Assembly (NCBI GenBank): GCA_036488725.1
Contig: DASXHD010000058.1
Location: 1 to 64,000 of the forward strand
Reading direction: 5' to 3'
DNA: 64,000 nucleotides
Source of the DNA: DASXHD01 sp036488725
GTDB lineage: Bacteria > Myxococcota_A > Polyangia > Polyangiales > Polyangiaceae
The notes beneath the pieces were generated by a model. That model ran no database searches. It was not told the DNA's origin and saw only the letters and a program-made list of their open reading frames with translations. Made by a program: the position numbers and the translations under genes. Shown here in pieces: positions 42,381 through 50,542 of this stretch (positions are counted from its first letter, which is position 1; the number at the start of each line of letters is the position of its first letter).

Positions 42381-43151
42381 ATGCACATTCGGCCCGCGCG
42401 GGACTCCGACTACGAAACCTTCGTCGCCCTCTTCGCGGAGCTCGAGACCGGCGACCCCGTGCCCAATCGCGAGCGCTTCATCGAAGACATCGCGCCCGGC
42501 GTGATCTTCGCGGAGGACGACGCAGTGCTCGGTTATTCGTATTTCCACGTTCACGACGGCAATTGTCACGTGCGTCACCTCGTGACTGCGTCGGGCGCGC
42601 GGCGGCGCGGCGTCGGGCGCGCGCTCCTCCGCGCGGTTCGCGAACGTGCGCGCTCCGCGACGTGGTGTCTCAACGTCAAGCGCGACAACGTCGCTGCGAT
42701 CGCGCTCTACGAGAGCGAAGGCTTTTCGATCGCGTACGAGTCCGCCGCGTTTCGGTTCGACGCGACCGCGCTCGCGCGGATCGCATTGCGCGGGGACCTG
42801 CAGATTCGCGCGATCGATGAGGCAGAAGATGCCGCGGTCGAGCGCGCCGCGGGGATGCGCGCGGGGTCGTTCGCGCTCGGTCGCGCGCGCAAACGCGAGC
42901 CGATCGCGCTCGAGGAAAAGGCGCGGGTCGTCGGCGGCGCGGTCTTCGACGCGCACTTTCCGGGCGCGTTTCCATTTCGCGTGACGCGCGCGGACCTCGC
43001 CGCGCCGTTCGCGCGCATGCTCGCCGAGCGAGCCGGACGCGATCACCTCTTCGTGACGTGCGAAGCCCAGCGCGACGTCACGGCTGCGCTCGTTGCGGCG
43101 GGCGCGACGCTTCGTTTCGAGATGTTTCACATGCGTGGCGAGCTCGCGTGA
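42381..43151 (+). CDS. GNAT-family acetyltransferase
   Basis: The protein has 256 aa. Residues 1 to ~125 are a complete GNAT domain with acetyl-CoA loop ARRRGVGRALL and the closing NVAAIALYESEGF. The second half (about 135-256) shows a degenerate related fold, perhaps an inactive second GNAT unit. The target is unknown. It is downstream of the peroxiredoxin-like gene, and its stop lies 6 bp from the stop of the histidine kinase at 43158. Confidence 0.8.
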   Translation: MHIRPARDSDYETFVALFAELETGDPVPNRERFIEDIAPGVIFAEDDAVLGYSYFHVHDGNCHVRHLVTASGARRRGVGRALLRAVRERARSATWCLNVKRDNVAAIALYESEGFSIAYESAAFRFDATALARIALRGDLQIRAIDEAEDAAVERAAGMRAGSFALGRARKREPIALEEKARVVGGAVFDAHFPGAFPFRVTRADLAAPFARMLAERAGRDHLFVTCEAQRDVTAALVAAGATLRFEMFHMRGELA

Positions 43152-43157
43152 GCCCGC

Positions 43158-44408
43158 TCACGCGCGGGCTGCGGGCAACGTGAAGACGAAACGCGCGCCG
43201 CGTTGCGTGCTCGGGTCGACCCAGATCTCGCCGCCGTGAGCGCGTACGAGATCGCGCGCGATGGCGAGGCCCAAGCCCGAGCCTGGCGCGTCGCGCGGGC
43301 CGCGCCAGAAGCGCTCGAACACCGCGTCGCGATCGCAAGCTGCGATGCCGGGGCCCGAGTCTCGCACGTGGAACGCGACGCCGGCTCGATGCGAGGTCGC
43401 GCCCGCGACGACCGCGCCGCCCCGGGGCGTGAACTTGAGCGCGTTGCTCACCAAATTGCCGAGCACCTGGAGGACGCGGCGCTCGTCGGCGTCGACGGCC
43501 GGCAACGTCGCGGGCGCGGTGCATCGCACGCGGATGCCGCGGGTCGCGGCGAGCGGCGCGACGTCGCCGACGGCTCGGCTGACGAGCGCGCGCGGCGTGA
43601 TCGGCTCACGGCGGAGCGGGACGACGCGCGCGTCGAGGACGCTTGCGTCGAGCATGTCGCCGACGAGCGCGAGCATCGAGCGCGCTTGGCGTTCGATCGT
43701 GGCCACGCCGAAGCGCGGATCGATCGCCGACGTCGCGCCGCTGCGGATGCGTTGGCTCGATGCCAGGACGACGGCGAGCGCGTTCTTGAGATCGTGCGCC
43801 GTCGAGGCCATGGCGGATTCACGCCGTCGGATGGCCTCGCGCTGCGCGACGGCGTGCTCCACGAGGCGCGCGACCGTGCGCAGCAGCGTGAGCGGCGGCG
43901 GCGCCGGCCACGCTCGCGCCCAGATCGTCACGGCGCCCTGTGCGATCGGCGACGCGCTCATCCACTCGAGCCCGTCGAGGTCCGCGCGCTCGTCGGTGAT
44001 CGTCGCGCCGCTCTCGAGCGCGCGAACGACGCACGCCTCGATCCGCGCGTCGACGCGTGCGTCGCGGGTCGAGCCCGTGCGCTCGCGCGCGCCCGAAGCG
44101 TTCACGAGATCGACCGTGCAAGGGAGCCCGAACGCGACGAACGAACGCACGGCAGCCTCGGCGATGCCGCGCTCGTCGCGCCGCTCGTCGCGGGCGAGCG
44201 CGCTCGCGAGCCGGTCGAGCGTCAAGAGCTCTGCTTGCGCGTCGATGGGCGCGCGTACCGCCATGTATTTTCCCGACCGCGCCTTCGTCGACACGTCGGA
44301 CGTACCATGCAAGTGCATGCGGCGGCGCGGTGCAGCAAGCGTACCACCAGGGGCGATCGAAAAATCCGCCCCCGGCACGTCGACGAACGAAGTGGCCATC
44401 GTCCACAT
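43158..44408 (-). CDS. soluble sensor histidine kinase
   Basis: The protein has 416 aa without membrane helices. Residues ~60-190 form a GAF-like sensor. The H-box is STAHDLKNALAV (His205), followed by ATPase motifs NLVSNALKF (N), DSGPGIA (G1), GSGLGLAIA (G2). The domain layout matches the kinase at 47670, suggesting paralogy. It is divergent from the NtrC-type regulator across 80 bp, so the two may form a pair. The cytosolic sensor implies an internal signal. Confidence 0.85.
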   Translation of the reverse strand: MWTMATSFVDVPGADFSIAPGGTLAAPRRRMHLHGTSDVSTKARSGKYMAVRAPIDAQAELLTLDRLASALARDERRDERGIAEAAVRSFVAFGLPCTVDLVNASGARERTGSTRDARVDARIEACVVRALESGATITDERADLDGLEWMSASPIAQGAVTIWARAWPAPPPLTLLRTVARLVEHAVAQREAIRRRESAMASTAHDLKNALAVVLASSQRIRSGATSAIDPRFGVATIERQARSMLALVGDMLDASVLDARVVPLRREPITPRALVSRAVGDVAPLAATRGIRVRCTAPATLPAVDADERRVLQVLGNLVSNALKFTPRGGAVVAGATSHRAGVAFHVRDSGPGIAACDRDAVFERFWRGPRDAPGSGLGLAIARDLVRAHGGEIWVDPSTQRGARFVFTLPAARA

Positions 44409-44488
44409 GGGTCAACACTCCACACATAGGGTGGTGGACAAACCTCGCTCGCCGGCTATGAGTGGCACCTCGAAAACGGGGAGGCGTG

Positions 44489-45853
44489 ATGTCCACACGG
44501 GTGCTCATCGTCGACGATGAACGCGAAATGGGAACGATGCTGCGCGACGGGCTGCGGGGCCGCGGGTACGACGCGTCGTGCTGCGGGTCGAGCGACGTCG
44601 CATTCGCCGAGGTGATGGACGCGCGCGCGGACGTCGTCATCACCGACATTCGAATGCCGAACATGAACGGCATCGAGCTCTGCGACCGAATCGTCGCGAA
44701 CCGGCCCGACGTGCCGGTCGCGGTGATGACGGCGTTCGGCGATCTGCAAACCGCGATCGCGACGATTCGCGCCGGCGCATTCGATTTTCTCGCGAAGCCG
44801 TTCGACATCGACGACCTCGTGCTCGTCGTCGAGCGCGCGATCAACCAGCGAACCCTCCGCGAAGAAGTGAAGCGTCTCCGGATGGAGCGTGGCGAGTCCA
44901 ACTCCTCCTCCGCGCTGCTCGGCGAGAGCGCGGCGCTTCGCAGCGTCGCGCGCATGATTCAGCGCGTCGCCGACACGGACTCGGTCGTCCTCGTGACGGG
45001 TGAAACCGGAACCGGCAAAGAGCTCGTCGCGCGCGCCATCCACGAGCAGAGCCGGCGACGCGACGGCACGTTCGTCGCGATCAACTGCGGCGCGCTGCCC
45101 GACGCGCTGCTCGAGAGCGAGCTCTTCGGTCACGTGCGCGGCGCGTTCACCGACGCGCGCGAGAACCGCACCGGCCTCTTCGCCGAAGCGAGCGGCGGCA
45201 CGCTGCTGCTCGACGAGATCGGCGACATGCAGCCTTCGATGCAGGTCAAGCTGCTGCGCGCGCTCGAGACGCGCACCGTGAGGCCGGTCGGCTCCAACGT
45301 CGAGGTGCCGTTCGACGCGCGCATCATCGCCGCGACCCATCGCGATCTCGACACGGCGGTCGAAGAGGGCCGCTTCCGCGAGGATCTGCTGTACCGGCTG
45401 AACGTCATCCCGATCGAGCTGCCGCCGCTTCGCGGGCGCGGCGGGGACGTGCTCGTGCTCGCGCAGCACTTTCTCGATCGCTTCAGCCAACGCGCCGACA
45501 AAAAAGTGCGCGGCCTCTCGCAGGCGGTTGCCGAGCGGTTGCTCTCTTACGCGTGGCCGGGCAACGTGCGCGAGCTGCAAAACGCGATCGAGCGCGCCGT
45601 CGCGCTCGCGCAGCACGAGCAAATCGTCGTCGAGGATCTCCCAGCGAAAATTCGCGACTACCGTCGCTCGCACGTCATCGTCACCGCCGACGATCCCGAA
45701 GAGCTCGTCTCGATGGAGGAGGTCGAGCGCCGCTACGTCGCGCGCGTCCTCGAGTCGGCCGGCGGAAACAAAAATTTCGCGGCGCGGATCCTCGGATGGG
45801 ACCGCAAGACTTTGTACCGGCGCCTCGAGCGCTGGTCGCGTCGTTCGACGTGA
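44489..45853 (+). CDS. NtrC-type sigma-54 response regulator
   Basis: The protein has 454 aa; the ATG at 44489 has a strong GGGGAGG upstream. The receiver has Asp53 (ITDIRMP) and Lys103. The AAA+ domain has Walker A GETGTGKE (171-178), Walker B GGTLLLDEIGD (236-246), and the sigma-54 contact loop reads GAFTDA (218-223) instead of GAFTGA. A Fis-type HTH ends the protein (GGNKNFAARILGWDRKTLYRRL). The family activates sigma-54 promoters when phosphorylated. HK2 at 45896 is the likely cognate partner, 42 bp downstream. Confidence 0.9.
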   Translation: MSTRVLIVDDEREMGTMLRDGLRGRGYDASCCGSSDVAFAEVMDARADVVITDIRMPNMNGIELCDRIVANRPDVPVAVMTAFGDLQTAIATIRAGAFDFLAKPFDIDDLVLVVERAINQRTLREEVKRLRMERGESNSSSALLGESAALRSVARMIQRVADTDSVVLVTGETGTGKELVARAIHEQSRRRDGTFVAINCGALPDALLESELFGHVRGAFTDARENRTGLFAEASGGTLLLDEIGDMQPSMQVKLLRALETRTVRPVGSNVEVPFDARIIAATHRDLDTAVEEGRFREDLLYRLNVIPIELPPLRGRGGDVLVLAQHFLDRFSQRADKKVRGLSQAVAERLLSYAWPGNVRELQNAIERAVALAQHEQIVVEDLPAKIRDYRRSHVIVTADDPEELVSMEEVERRYVARVLESAGGNKNFAARILGWDRKTLYRRLERWSRRST

Positions 45854-45855
45854 TG

Positions 45856-45872
45856 CTGGCACGGCGCCCGCA
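45856..45872 (+). promoter_or_regulatory. weak sigma-54-like -24/-12 site before HK2
   Basis: CTGGCACGGCGCCCGCA matches the -24 half of the sigma-54 consensus (CTGGCACG) exactly and has GC at the -12 position with correct spacing, but lacks the TT before it. It also forms a CTGGC...GCCAG inverted repeat ending at 45878. It lies in the 42-bp gap between regulator and kinase. Confidence 0.25.
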
Positions 45873-45895
45873 CGCCAGCGAGGGAGGAGCGTGAC

Positions 45896-47296
45896 ATGAA
45901 GCTCGCGAGGAAAATGATCTTCGTGGTCCTGACCGCGTTGATTGGAGCTTTTGGGGTACTGGGTTACTTGGACACGCGGCGAGTCGTCGGCGAGTACCAC
46001 GAGCGCGTCGCGGGCGACCTCCGGCTGACCGGCCGCACCGTCGCTCCGATGCTGGCCGAGGTCTCGGCGGTCGAGGGCCAAGCCCGAGCGCACCAGTTGC
46101 TCGACAAGATCGATCGCGACAACAAGAGCGCGGACCTCAGGTGGCTTTCGGCCGGCGACCTTCCACTCGACGAGGGCCAGCGGCGCGATCTCGCGGGCGG
46201 CGGCGAGGTCGTTCGAAAGACCGATCGACTGAGCGTGTACGTTCCCGTCGGCTCGACGGGGACGGTCCTCGAAGTCGCGCGGTCGGTCAAACCGACGGGC
46301 GCGTTCGAGCGCGCGATCATCGCTCGGCGCATGCTGCTCGTCGCCCTCGCGGCGCTCGCGGCGGCGCTCATCTCGAGCATCGCGGCCGTGAAAATGATCG
46401 GCACGCCGATGCGCCGGCTGACGCACCAGGCGCGCCTCATGGGCTCCGGCGACTTGTCGCGACGGCTGCAGATGGTGCGATGCGACGAGCTCGGCGAGCT
46501 CGCCGCCGCGCTCGACAAGACGTGCGACGATCTCCAGATCGCCCAGCGGCGCGCCCAGATCGAAGCGGACGCCAAAGTGAACGCCGAACGTCAAGTGCGC
46601 CACGCCGACAAGATGAGCACCGTCGGCACGCTCGCCGCCGGCATGGCGCACGAGCTCGGCACGCCGCTCAACATCATCGGCGGTCGCGCGAAGATGATCG
46701 CGGGCGTCGCCGGTGCGCCGTCGGAGGCGGTTCGTTATGCCGAGATCATCGCGGCGCAGGCCGACCGCATGCGCGCGATCTTGCGCGGCCTGCTCGACTT
46801 CGCGCGGCGCACGCCGACCAAGCGCCAGCGAACCGACGTGTCTCGGCTCGCGGCGCGCGTCGTCGAGCTGTTGCAACCGCTCGCGACCAAGCGCGAGGTC
46901 GCCCTCTCGTACAGCGCGATGCCCGACGCCGGCACGCCCGACGTCGACGCGGGTCAAATCGAGCAAGCGATCGTGAACGTCGTCGTGAACGGGATTCAAG
47001 CGATGGATCACGGCGGCGCAGTCATCGCCGACGTTCACAAAGTTCGGACGTGCCCGCCGCACGCGAAAGAAGATCAAGACTACGTCTGCGTCTCCGTTCG
47101 CGACGAGGGGAAGGGAATACGCGACGAGGACATGGGGCACATCTTCGAGCCGTTCTTCACGACCAAGCCGGTCGGGGAGGGGACCGGGCTCGGCCTCGCG
47201 GTGACGTATGGCATCGTGCACGATCACGGAGGGTTCATCGACGTGCAGACCAAGCCCGGACGCGGCACGACTGTCTCGCTCTACCTTCCTGCGTGA
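45896..47296 (+). CDS. membrane sensor histidine kinase
   Basis: The protein has 466 aa with GGAGGAG upstream of the ATG. Membrane helices at about 7-23 and 144-166 flank a ~120-residue periplasmic sensor. HAMP occupies about 167-220. The H-box is MAHELGTPLNI (His252), then N (NVVVNGIQAM), G1 (DEGKGI), F (FEPFFTT), G2 (GTGLGLAV). The ELGTPLN form is typical of NtrB-like kinases that partner NtrC-family regulators, here the gene at 44489. Its last 16 bp overlap the convergent receiver gene. Confidence 0.9.
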   Translation: MKLARKMIFVVLTALIGAFGVLGYLDTRRVVGEYHERVAGDLRLTGRTVAPMLAEVSAVEGQARAHQLLDKIDRDNKSADLRWLSAGDLPLDEGQRRDLAGGGEVVRKTDRLSVYVPVGSTGTVLEVARSVKPTGAFERAIIARRMLLVALAALAAALISSIAAVKMIGTPMRRLTHQARLMGSGDLSRRLQMVRCDELGELAAALDKTCDDLQIAQRRAQIEADAKVNAERQVRHADKMSTVGTLAAGMAHELGTPLNIIGGRAKMIAGVAGAPSEAVRYAEIIAAQADRMRAILRGLLDFARRTPTKRQRTDVSRLAARVVELLQPLATKREVALSYSAMPDAGTPDVDAGQIEQAIVNVVVNGIQAMDHGGAVIADVHKVRTCPPHAKEDQDYVCVSVRDEGKGIRDEDMGHIFEPFFTTKPVGEGTGLGLAVTYGIVHDHGGFIDVQTKPGRGTTVSLYLPA

Positions 47297-47673
47297 CGCG
47301 TCGCGTGCTCGACGGCGACGCGCAGGTCGTCGAGGTCGAACGGCTTCTCGAGCAAGTCGGCGCGCAGTCGATGAACGCGCTCGCGCACGAGCGCGTCGCT
47401 GAACGCCGTCATGAGGATGAGCGGCGTCTCGATCGTCGCGAGCCGGAGCCGCTCGGCCGCGTCCAAACCTCCGACGACCGGCATGCGGAGATCGGAGATC
47501 ACCGCCTCGTATCCGCGGCCTTCCATTGCGGCCGCGGCCATCGAGAGGAGCAGGTCCAGACCGTCGCGCGCCTCGGTCACCTCGTAGCCGTCGGCGCGGA
47601 GTGTGCTCACGATCATGTCGCGCATGTCCGGATCGTCGTCGGCGACGAGCACGCGCGTGCCCGCGGCCTTCAC
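47281..47673 (-). CDS. single-domain receiver protein
   Basis: The protein has 130 aa from a GTG at 47673 that overlaps the stop of HK3 (GTGA). It is a complete receiver: acidic pocket ADDD (11-14), phospho-Asp61 (VISDLRMP), and Lys in LLEKPFDLDDL. There is no output domain, so it acts as a phosphate relay or protein-binding switch. Translational coupling to HK3 marks it as that kinase's partner. The KPFDLDDLR segment resembles the receiver at 49859, suggesting common origin. Confidence 0.85.
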   Translation of the reverse strand: MKAAGTRVLVADDDPDMRDMIVSTLRADGYEVTEARDGLDLLLSMAAAAMEGRGYEAVISDLRMPVVGGLDAAERLRLATIETPLILMTAFSDALVRERVHRLRADLLEKPFDLDDLRVAVEHATRHAGR

Positions 47674-48800
47674 GGCTTCACCGCCGCGCGCGGAAGCGTG
47701 AAGACGAATCGCGCGCCGCATCCGCGCGCGCTTTGCAGCCAGAGTCGGCCGCCGTGCGCGTGGACGATGTCGCGCGCGATCGAGAGGCCGAGGCCGGTGT
47801 CGCCGCCGTGCCCGCGCTCACCGTGCCAGAAAGGCTCGAAGATCTTCTCGCCGAGATCGGGCGCGACGCCGGGGCCGTCGTCAGTCACGTGAAAAGCGAC
47901 ATGCGACTCGAGCGCCGTCGCGCCGACGACGATGTGCCCGCCGCGCGGCGTGAACTTGAGCGCGTTGCCGACGAGGTTGACGAGCACCTGGCCGATGCGG
48001 CGCGGGTCGGCGCAAACGCGCGGGAGGTCCGGCTCGACGGCGGCGACCAGACGGAGCGAGCCCGCCGAGGCGAGCGGCGCGAGCGTCTCGATTGCATCGC
48101 GGACGAGATCGGGCGGCGCGCACGCCACGCGCCCGGGCGTCGAGCGCGTCTGTCGAATCGCGGCGCGATCGAGGATGTCGCGGACGAGCGCGAGCGCGCG
48201 CGTCGCGTGGCGCTCGATCGTCTCGAGGTCGCCGGTCCCCGCCCGCGCGGTCATCAGGATGATGGCGAGCGGGTTCTTGAGCTCGTGCGCCGCGACCGCG
48301 AGCTCGTGCCGCGCGCGCCGCGCGCCGAGCGCCGCACCGAGCAGTCGCGCGGCTTCGATCGCGACGAGCACGGGACCTGCCGCGTCCGCGAGGCGATCTC
48401 CGAACGCGGTGAGCACACCGAGCGCGCGCCGCTCGGCCCGCAGCGCGGCGTTGAGCATCCACGCGACGTCCGGCTGCGCCGCGTCGCCATCGGCTGCGGA
48501 CCACCACACCGGCTTGTCCGACCGTGACGCGCGCGCGGTCTGGCGACGCAGGAACGCGTCGAGCGAAGCAGAGCGGATCGGCGCGCCGTACCGCGCGCCG
48601 TCGACGTCGAGCACGCAAGCGGCGCCATTTCGGTTGAGCGCCTCGGCCGCCGATTGCAGCGCGTCTCGCTCGCCGCCGCGCTCGGACGCGAGCAATTCGG
48701 CGAGCTCGTCGAGCGCGAGCGCCCACTCGGCGTGCGGACCGATCGCGAGGAAGGTTCCGGAGCTCGGCGCGGCGGGTAGTGGGTCTGCGGGGATGGTCAT
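47670..48800 (-). CDS. soluble sensor histidine kinase
   Basis: The protein has 376 aa without membrane helices. A GAF-like N-terminal half (about 25-160) precedes the H-box AAHELKNPLAII (His172). ATPase motifs follow: NLVGNALKF, DDGPGVA, FEPFWHG, DTGLGLSIA. It lies between the enhancer-binding gene (99 bp upstream) and the lone receiver, all on the minus strand, forming a likely four-gene phosphorelay operon 50434 to 47281. Close to the kinase at 43158 in architecture. Confidence 0.87.
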   Translation of the reverse strand: MTIPADPLPAAPSSGTFLAIGPHAEWALALDELAELLASERGGERDALQSAAEALNRNGAACVLDVDGARYGAPIRSASLDAFLRRQTARASRSDKPVWWSAADGDAAQPDVAWMLNAALRAERRALGVLTAFGDRLADAAGPVLVAIEAARLLGAALGARRARHELAVAAHELKNPLAIILMTARAGTGDLETIERHATRALALVRDILDRAAIRQTRSTPGRVACAPPDLVRDAIETLAPLASAGSLRLVAAVEPDLPRVCADPRRIGQVLVNLVGNALKFTPRGGHIVVGATALESHVAFHVTDDGPGVAPDLGEKIFEPFWHGERGHGGDTGLGLSIARDIVHAHGGRLWLQSARGCGARFVFTLPRAAVKP

Positions 48801-48811
48801 GCCGCGCGGAC

Positions 48812-48828
48812 TGCAGCAGCCATTCCAT
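48812..48828 (-). promoter_or_regulatory. weak sigma-54-like site before HK3
   Basis: Read on the minus strand, ATGGAATGGCTGCTGCA has GG at -24 and TGCA at -12 with standard spacing but imperfect flanks. The -12 GC lies 13 nt before the HK3 ATG, which leaves almost no leader. Low confidence. Confidence 0.18.
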
Positions 48829-48899
48829 GAGCACGCGCGCCGGACCTGCGGCGCAAACGTGCGGACGCGGTCCCCATGCGTCGGAGGGCCACGTGGCGG

Positions 48900-49856
48900 T
48901 CAGTCCGCTGACGATTTCGCGAAGCGTGCGAGCTTGCGGTAGAGCGTCTTTCGCTCGATGCCGAGCAAACGCGCCGCGCGCAGCTTGTTGCCGCGCGTGC
49001 GTTCGAGAACGTGGCGCACGTAGCGTCGCTCGAGCTCGCCGAGCGTCACGAGGTTGGCGACGTCGGCCTCGAGCGCCTTCGCGAAACGCGCTCGGTATTT
49101 GCGCACGCTCGCCGGCAGGTCGGTCGGCGTGACCTCGCGATCGCGCGCGAGCACCGCGGCGTGCTCCATGCAGTTCTCGAGCTCGCGAACGTTGCCCGGC
49201 CACGGATACGCCTCGAGCGCCCGCGTCGCTTCCGCGCCGAGCGGCAGCGCGACGCCGCCCGAACGCGACGCGAAGCGCTCGAGGAAATGCCGTGCGAGCT
49301 CGAGAACGTCGCCGTCGCGCTCGCGGAGCGGCGGAACCTCGACCGTCATCACGTTCACGCGGAACAAGAGATCGCGGCGAAACCGTCCTTCGCTCGCCGC
49401 GTCCTCGAGATCGCGGTTCGTCGCCGTGACGAGCCGCGCCGAGAACGGAACCTCCGCGTTCGAGCCGACGGGGCGCACGACGCGCTCTTGCAACGCGCGC
49501 AGCAGCTTCGGCTGCAGCTCGATCGGAAGCTCGCCGATCTCGTCCAAGAAGAGCGTGCCGCCGTCGGCCTCGACGAAGAGGCCGTCGCGGTGCGCGTGCG
49601 CGCCGGTGAACGCGCCGCGCGCGTGCCCGAAGAGCTCGCTCTCGAGGAGTGGCTCGGGAATCGCGGCGCAGTTGACGGCGACGAATCGGCCGCGCGCGCC
49701 GCTTCGCGCGTGAAGCTCGCGCGCGACGAGCTCTTTGCCGGTGCCCGTCTCGCCTTGGATCAACACGGCCGCGTCGCTCGTCGCGACGCGCGCGACGACG
49801 CGCGCGAGCCTTTGCATCGCCGCGCTCGACCCGACGACGACCAGCACGCGCGTCAC
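48900..49856 (-). CDS. sigma-54 enhancer-binding protein without receiver
   Basis: The protein has 318 aa from a GTG at 49856. It begins almost directly at the AAA+ domain: Walker A GETGTGKE (35-42), intact GAFTGA loop (81-86), Walker B GGTLFLDEIGE, and arginine-finger region FRRDLLFRVN. A Fis-type HTH closes it (GNKLRAARLLGIERKTLYRKL). No regulatory domain is attached. The receiver-DUF2007 gene ends 2 nt upstream, so receiver and activator are separate polypeptides and may interact in trans. Confidence 0.88.
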   Translation of the reverse strand: MTRVLVVVGSSAAMQRLARVVARVATSDAAVLIQGETGTGKELVARELHARSGARGRFVAVNCAAIPEPLLESELFGHARGAFTGAHAHRDGLFVEADGGTLFLDEIGELPIELQPKLLRALQERVVRPVGSNAEVPFSARLVTATNRDLEDAASEGRFRRDLLFRVNVMTVEVPPLRERDGDVLELARHFLERFASRSGGVALPLGAEATRALEAYPWPGNVRELENCMEHAAVLARDREVTPTDLPASVRKYRARFAKALEADVANLVTLGELERRYVRHVLERTRGNKLRAARLLGIERKTLYRKLARFAKSSAD

Positions 49857-49858
49857 GC

Positions 49859-50434
49859 TCAGGTCCGCGACCGCTCCTCGGACGCGATGATCGCGCAGGC
49901 GCGCGCGGCGTCGGACGGTCGGACGTAAACGTCCGAACGCCAGCCGATGGGCTGCGCGTGCTGCCTCAGCACCGCGCGGATGCCGTTGGCCTCGAGCATC
50001 CATTTGATCGCCCACGCGTCGAGCGTGTTGTCGCGGGTCGTGACGAGGCGGACGTCGGGCCGCGCGACGAAACGCCCGACGGCGGTCCGGAGGTCGTCCA
50101 GGTCGAACGGTTTGTCGAACAAGCACGCGCCCGCTTCCTCGATTTGCCGGCGGAGATCCGGGTCGCCGAACGCCGTCATCAGGATGAGCGGCACCTTGCA
50201 CGCGATGCTCCGCATGAAACCGAGGACCTCGAGGCCGCCGCACGCCAGCATGCGGACGTCGCACACGACGAGCGAGAAGTCGTCCGGCGCCGCGCTCAAG
50301 TGCGTCACCACCTGGGCGCCGTCGTCGACTTGGACGACGTCGCACCCGTCGTCGCGCAGCGCGCTCGCGAGCATCATCCTCATCTCGGCGTCGTCGTCGG
50401 CGATCAGAACTTGCGGGACCGTGCACGTCTGCAT
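49859..50434 (-). CDS. receiver domain fused to DUF2007-like domain
   Basis: The protein has 191 aa from the ATG at 50434. Residues 1 to ~122 are a receiver with ADDD (12-15), phospho-Asp59 (VVCDVRM) and Lys in LFDKPFDLDDL. Residues ~127-190 resemble DUF2007 putative signal-transducing domains: VRLVTTRDNTLDAWAIKWMLEANGI, then a strand ending YVRPSDAARACAIIAS. It starts the minus-strand operon with the receiver-less activator 2 nt downstream. A longer start at 50524 is possible but would span the palindrome at 50516. Confidence 0.75.
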   Translation of the reverse strand: MQTCTVPQVLIADDDAEMRMMLASALRDDGCDVVQVDDGAQVVTHLSAAPDDFSLVVCDVRMLACGGLEVLGFMRSIACKVPLILMTAFGDPDLRRQIEEAGACLFDKPFDLDDLRTAVGRFVARPDVRLVTTRDNTLDAWAIKWMLEANGIRAVLRQHAQPIGWRSDVYVRPSDAARACAIIASEERSRT

Positions 50435-50446
50435 GCTCGCCAAGCC

Positions 50447-50463
50447 AGCAGCGCCCATGCCAG
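50447..50463 (-). promoter_or_regulatory. sigma-54-like -24/-12 site before receiver-DUF2007 operon
   Basis: On the minus strand CTGGCATGGGCGCTGCT matches YTGGCACG-N4-TTGCW at most positions, with GG and GC correctly spaced. The -12 GC lies 14 nt before the ATG at 50434, so the transcript would be nearly leaderless. A perfect palindrome lies ~53 bp upstream (50516-50531). Confidence 0.3.
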
Positions 50464-50515
50464 CCCCAATGCATACGATTTTACGGCGAATCGTGATCGC
50501 CGCATCGCGGGAATC

Positions 50516-50531
50516 GAGGGACATGTCCCTC
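50516..50531. promoter_or_regulatory. 16-bp perfect palindrome upstream of sigma-54 operon
   Basis: GAGGGACATGTCCCTC is exactly self-complementary and lies in the intergenic region between the receiver-DUF2007 gene and the stop of the diiron gene. Position and symmetry fit an enhancer site for a dimeric regulator, possibly one encoded in this operon. Confidence 0.4.
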
Positions 50532-50542
50532 TCGTCCCCATG

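Noticed and set aside
49856..49861. Possible frameshift splitting one NtrC gene
   Set aside because: The upstream protein ends with a complete DUF2007-like domain, so two genes fit better than a broken one.
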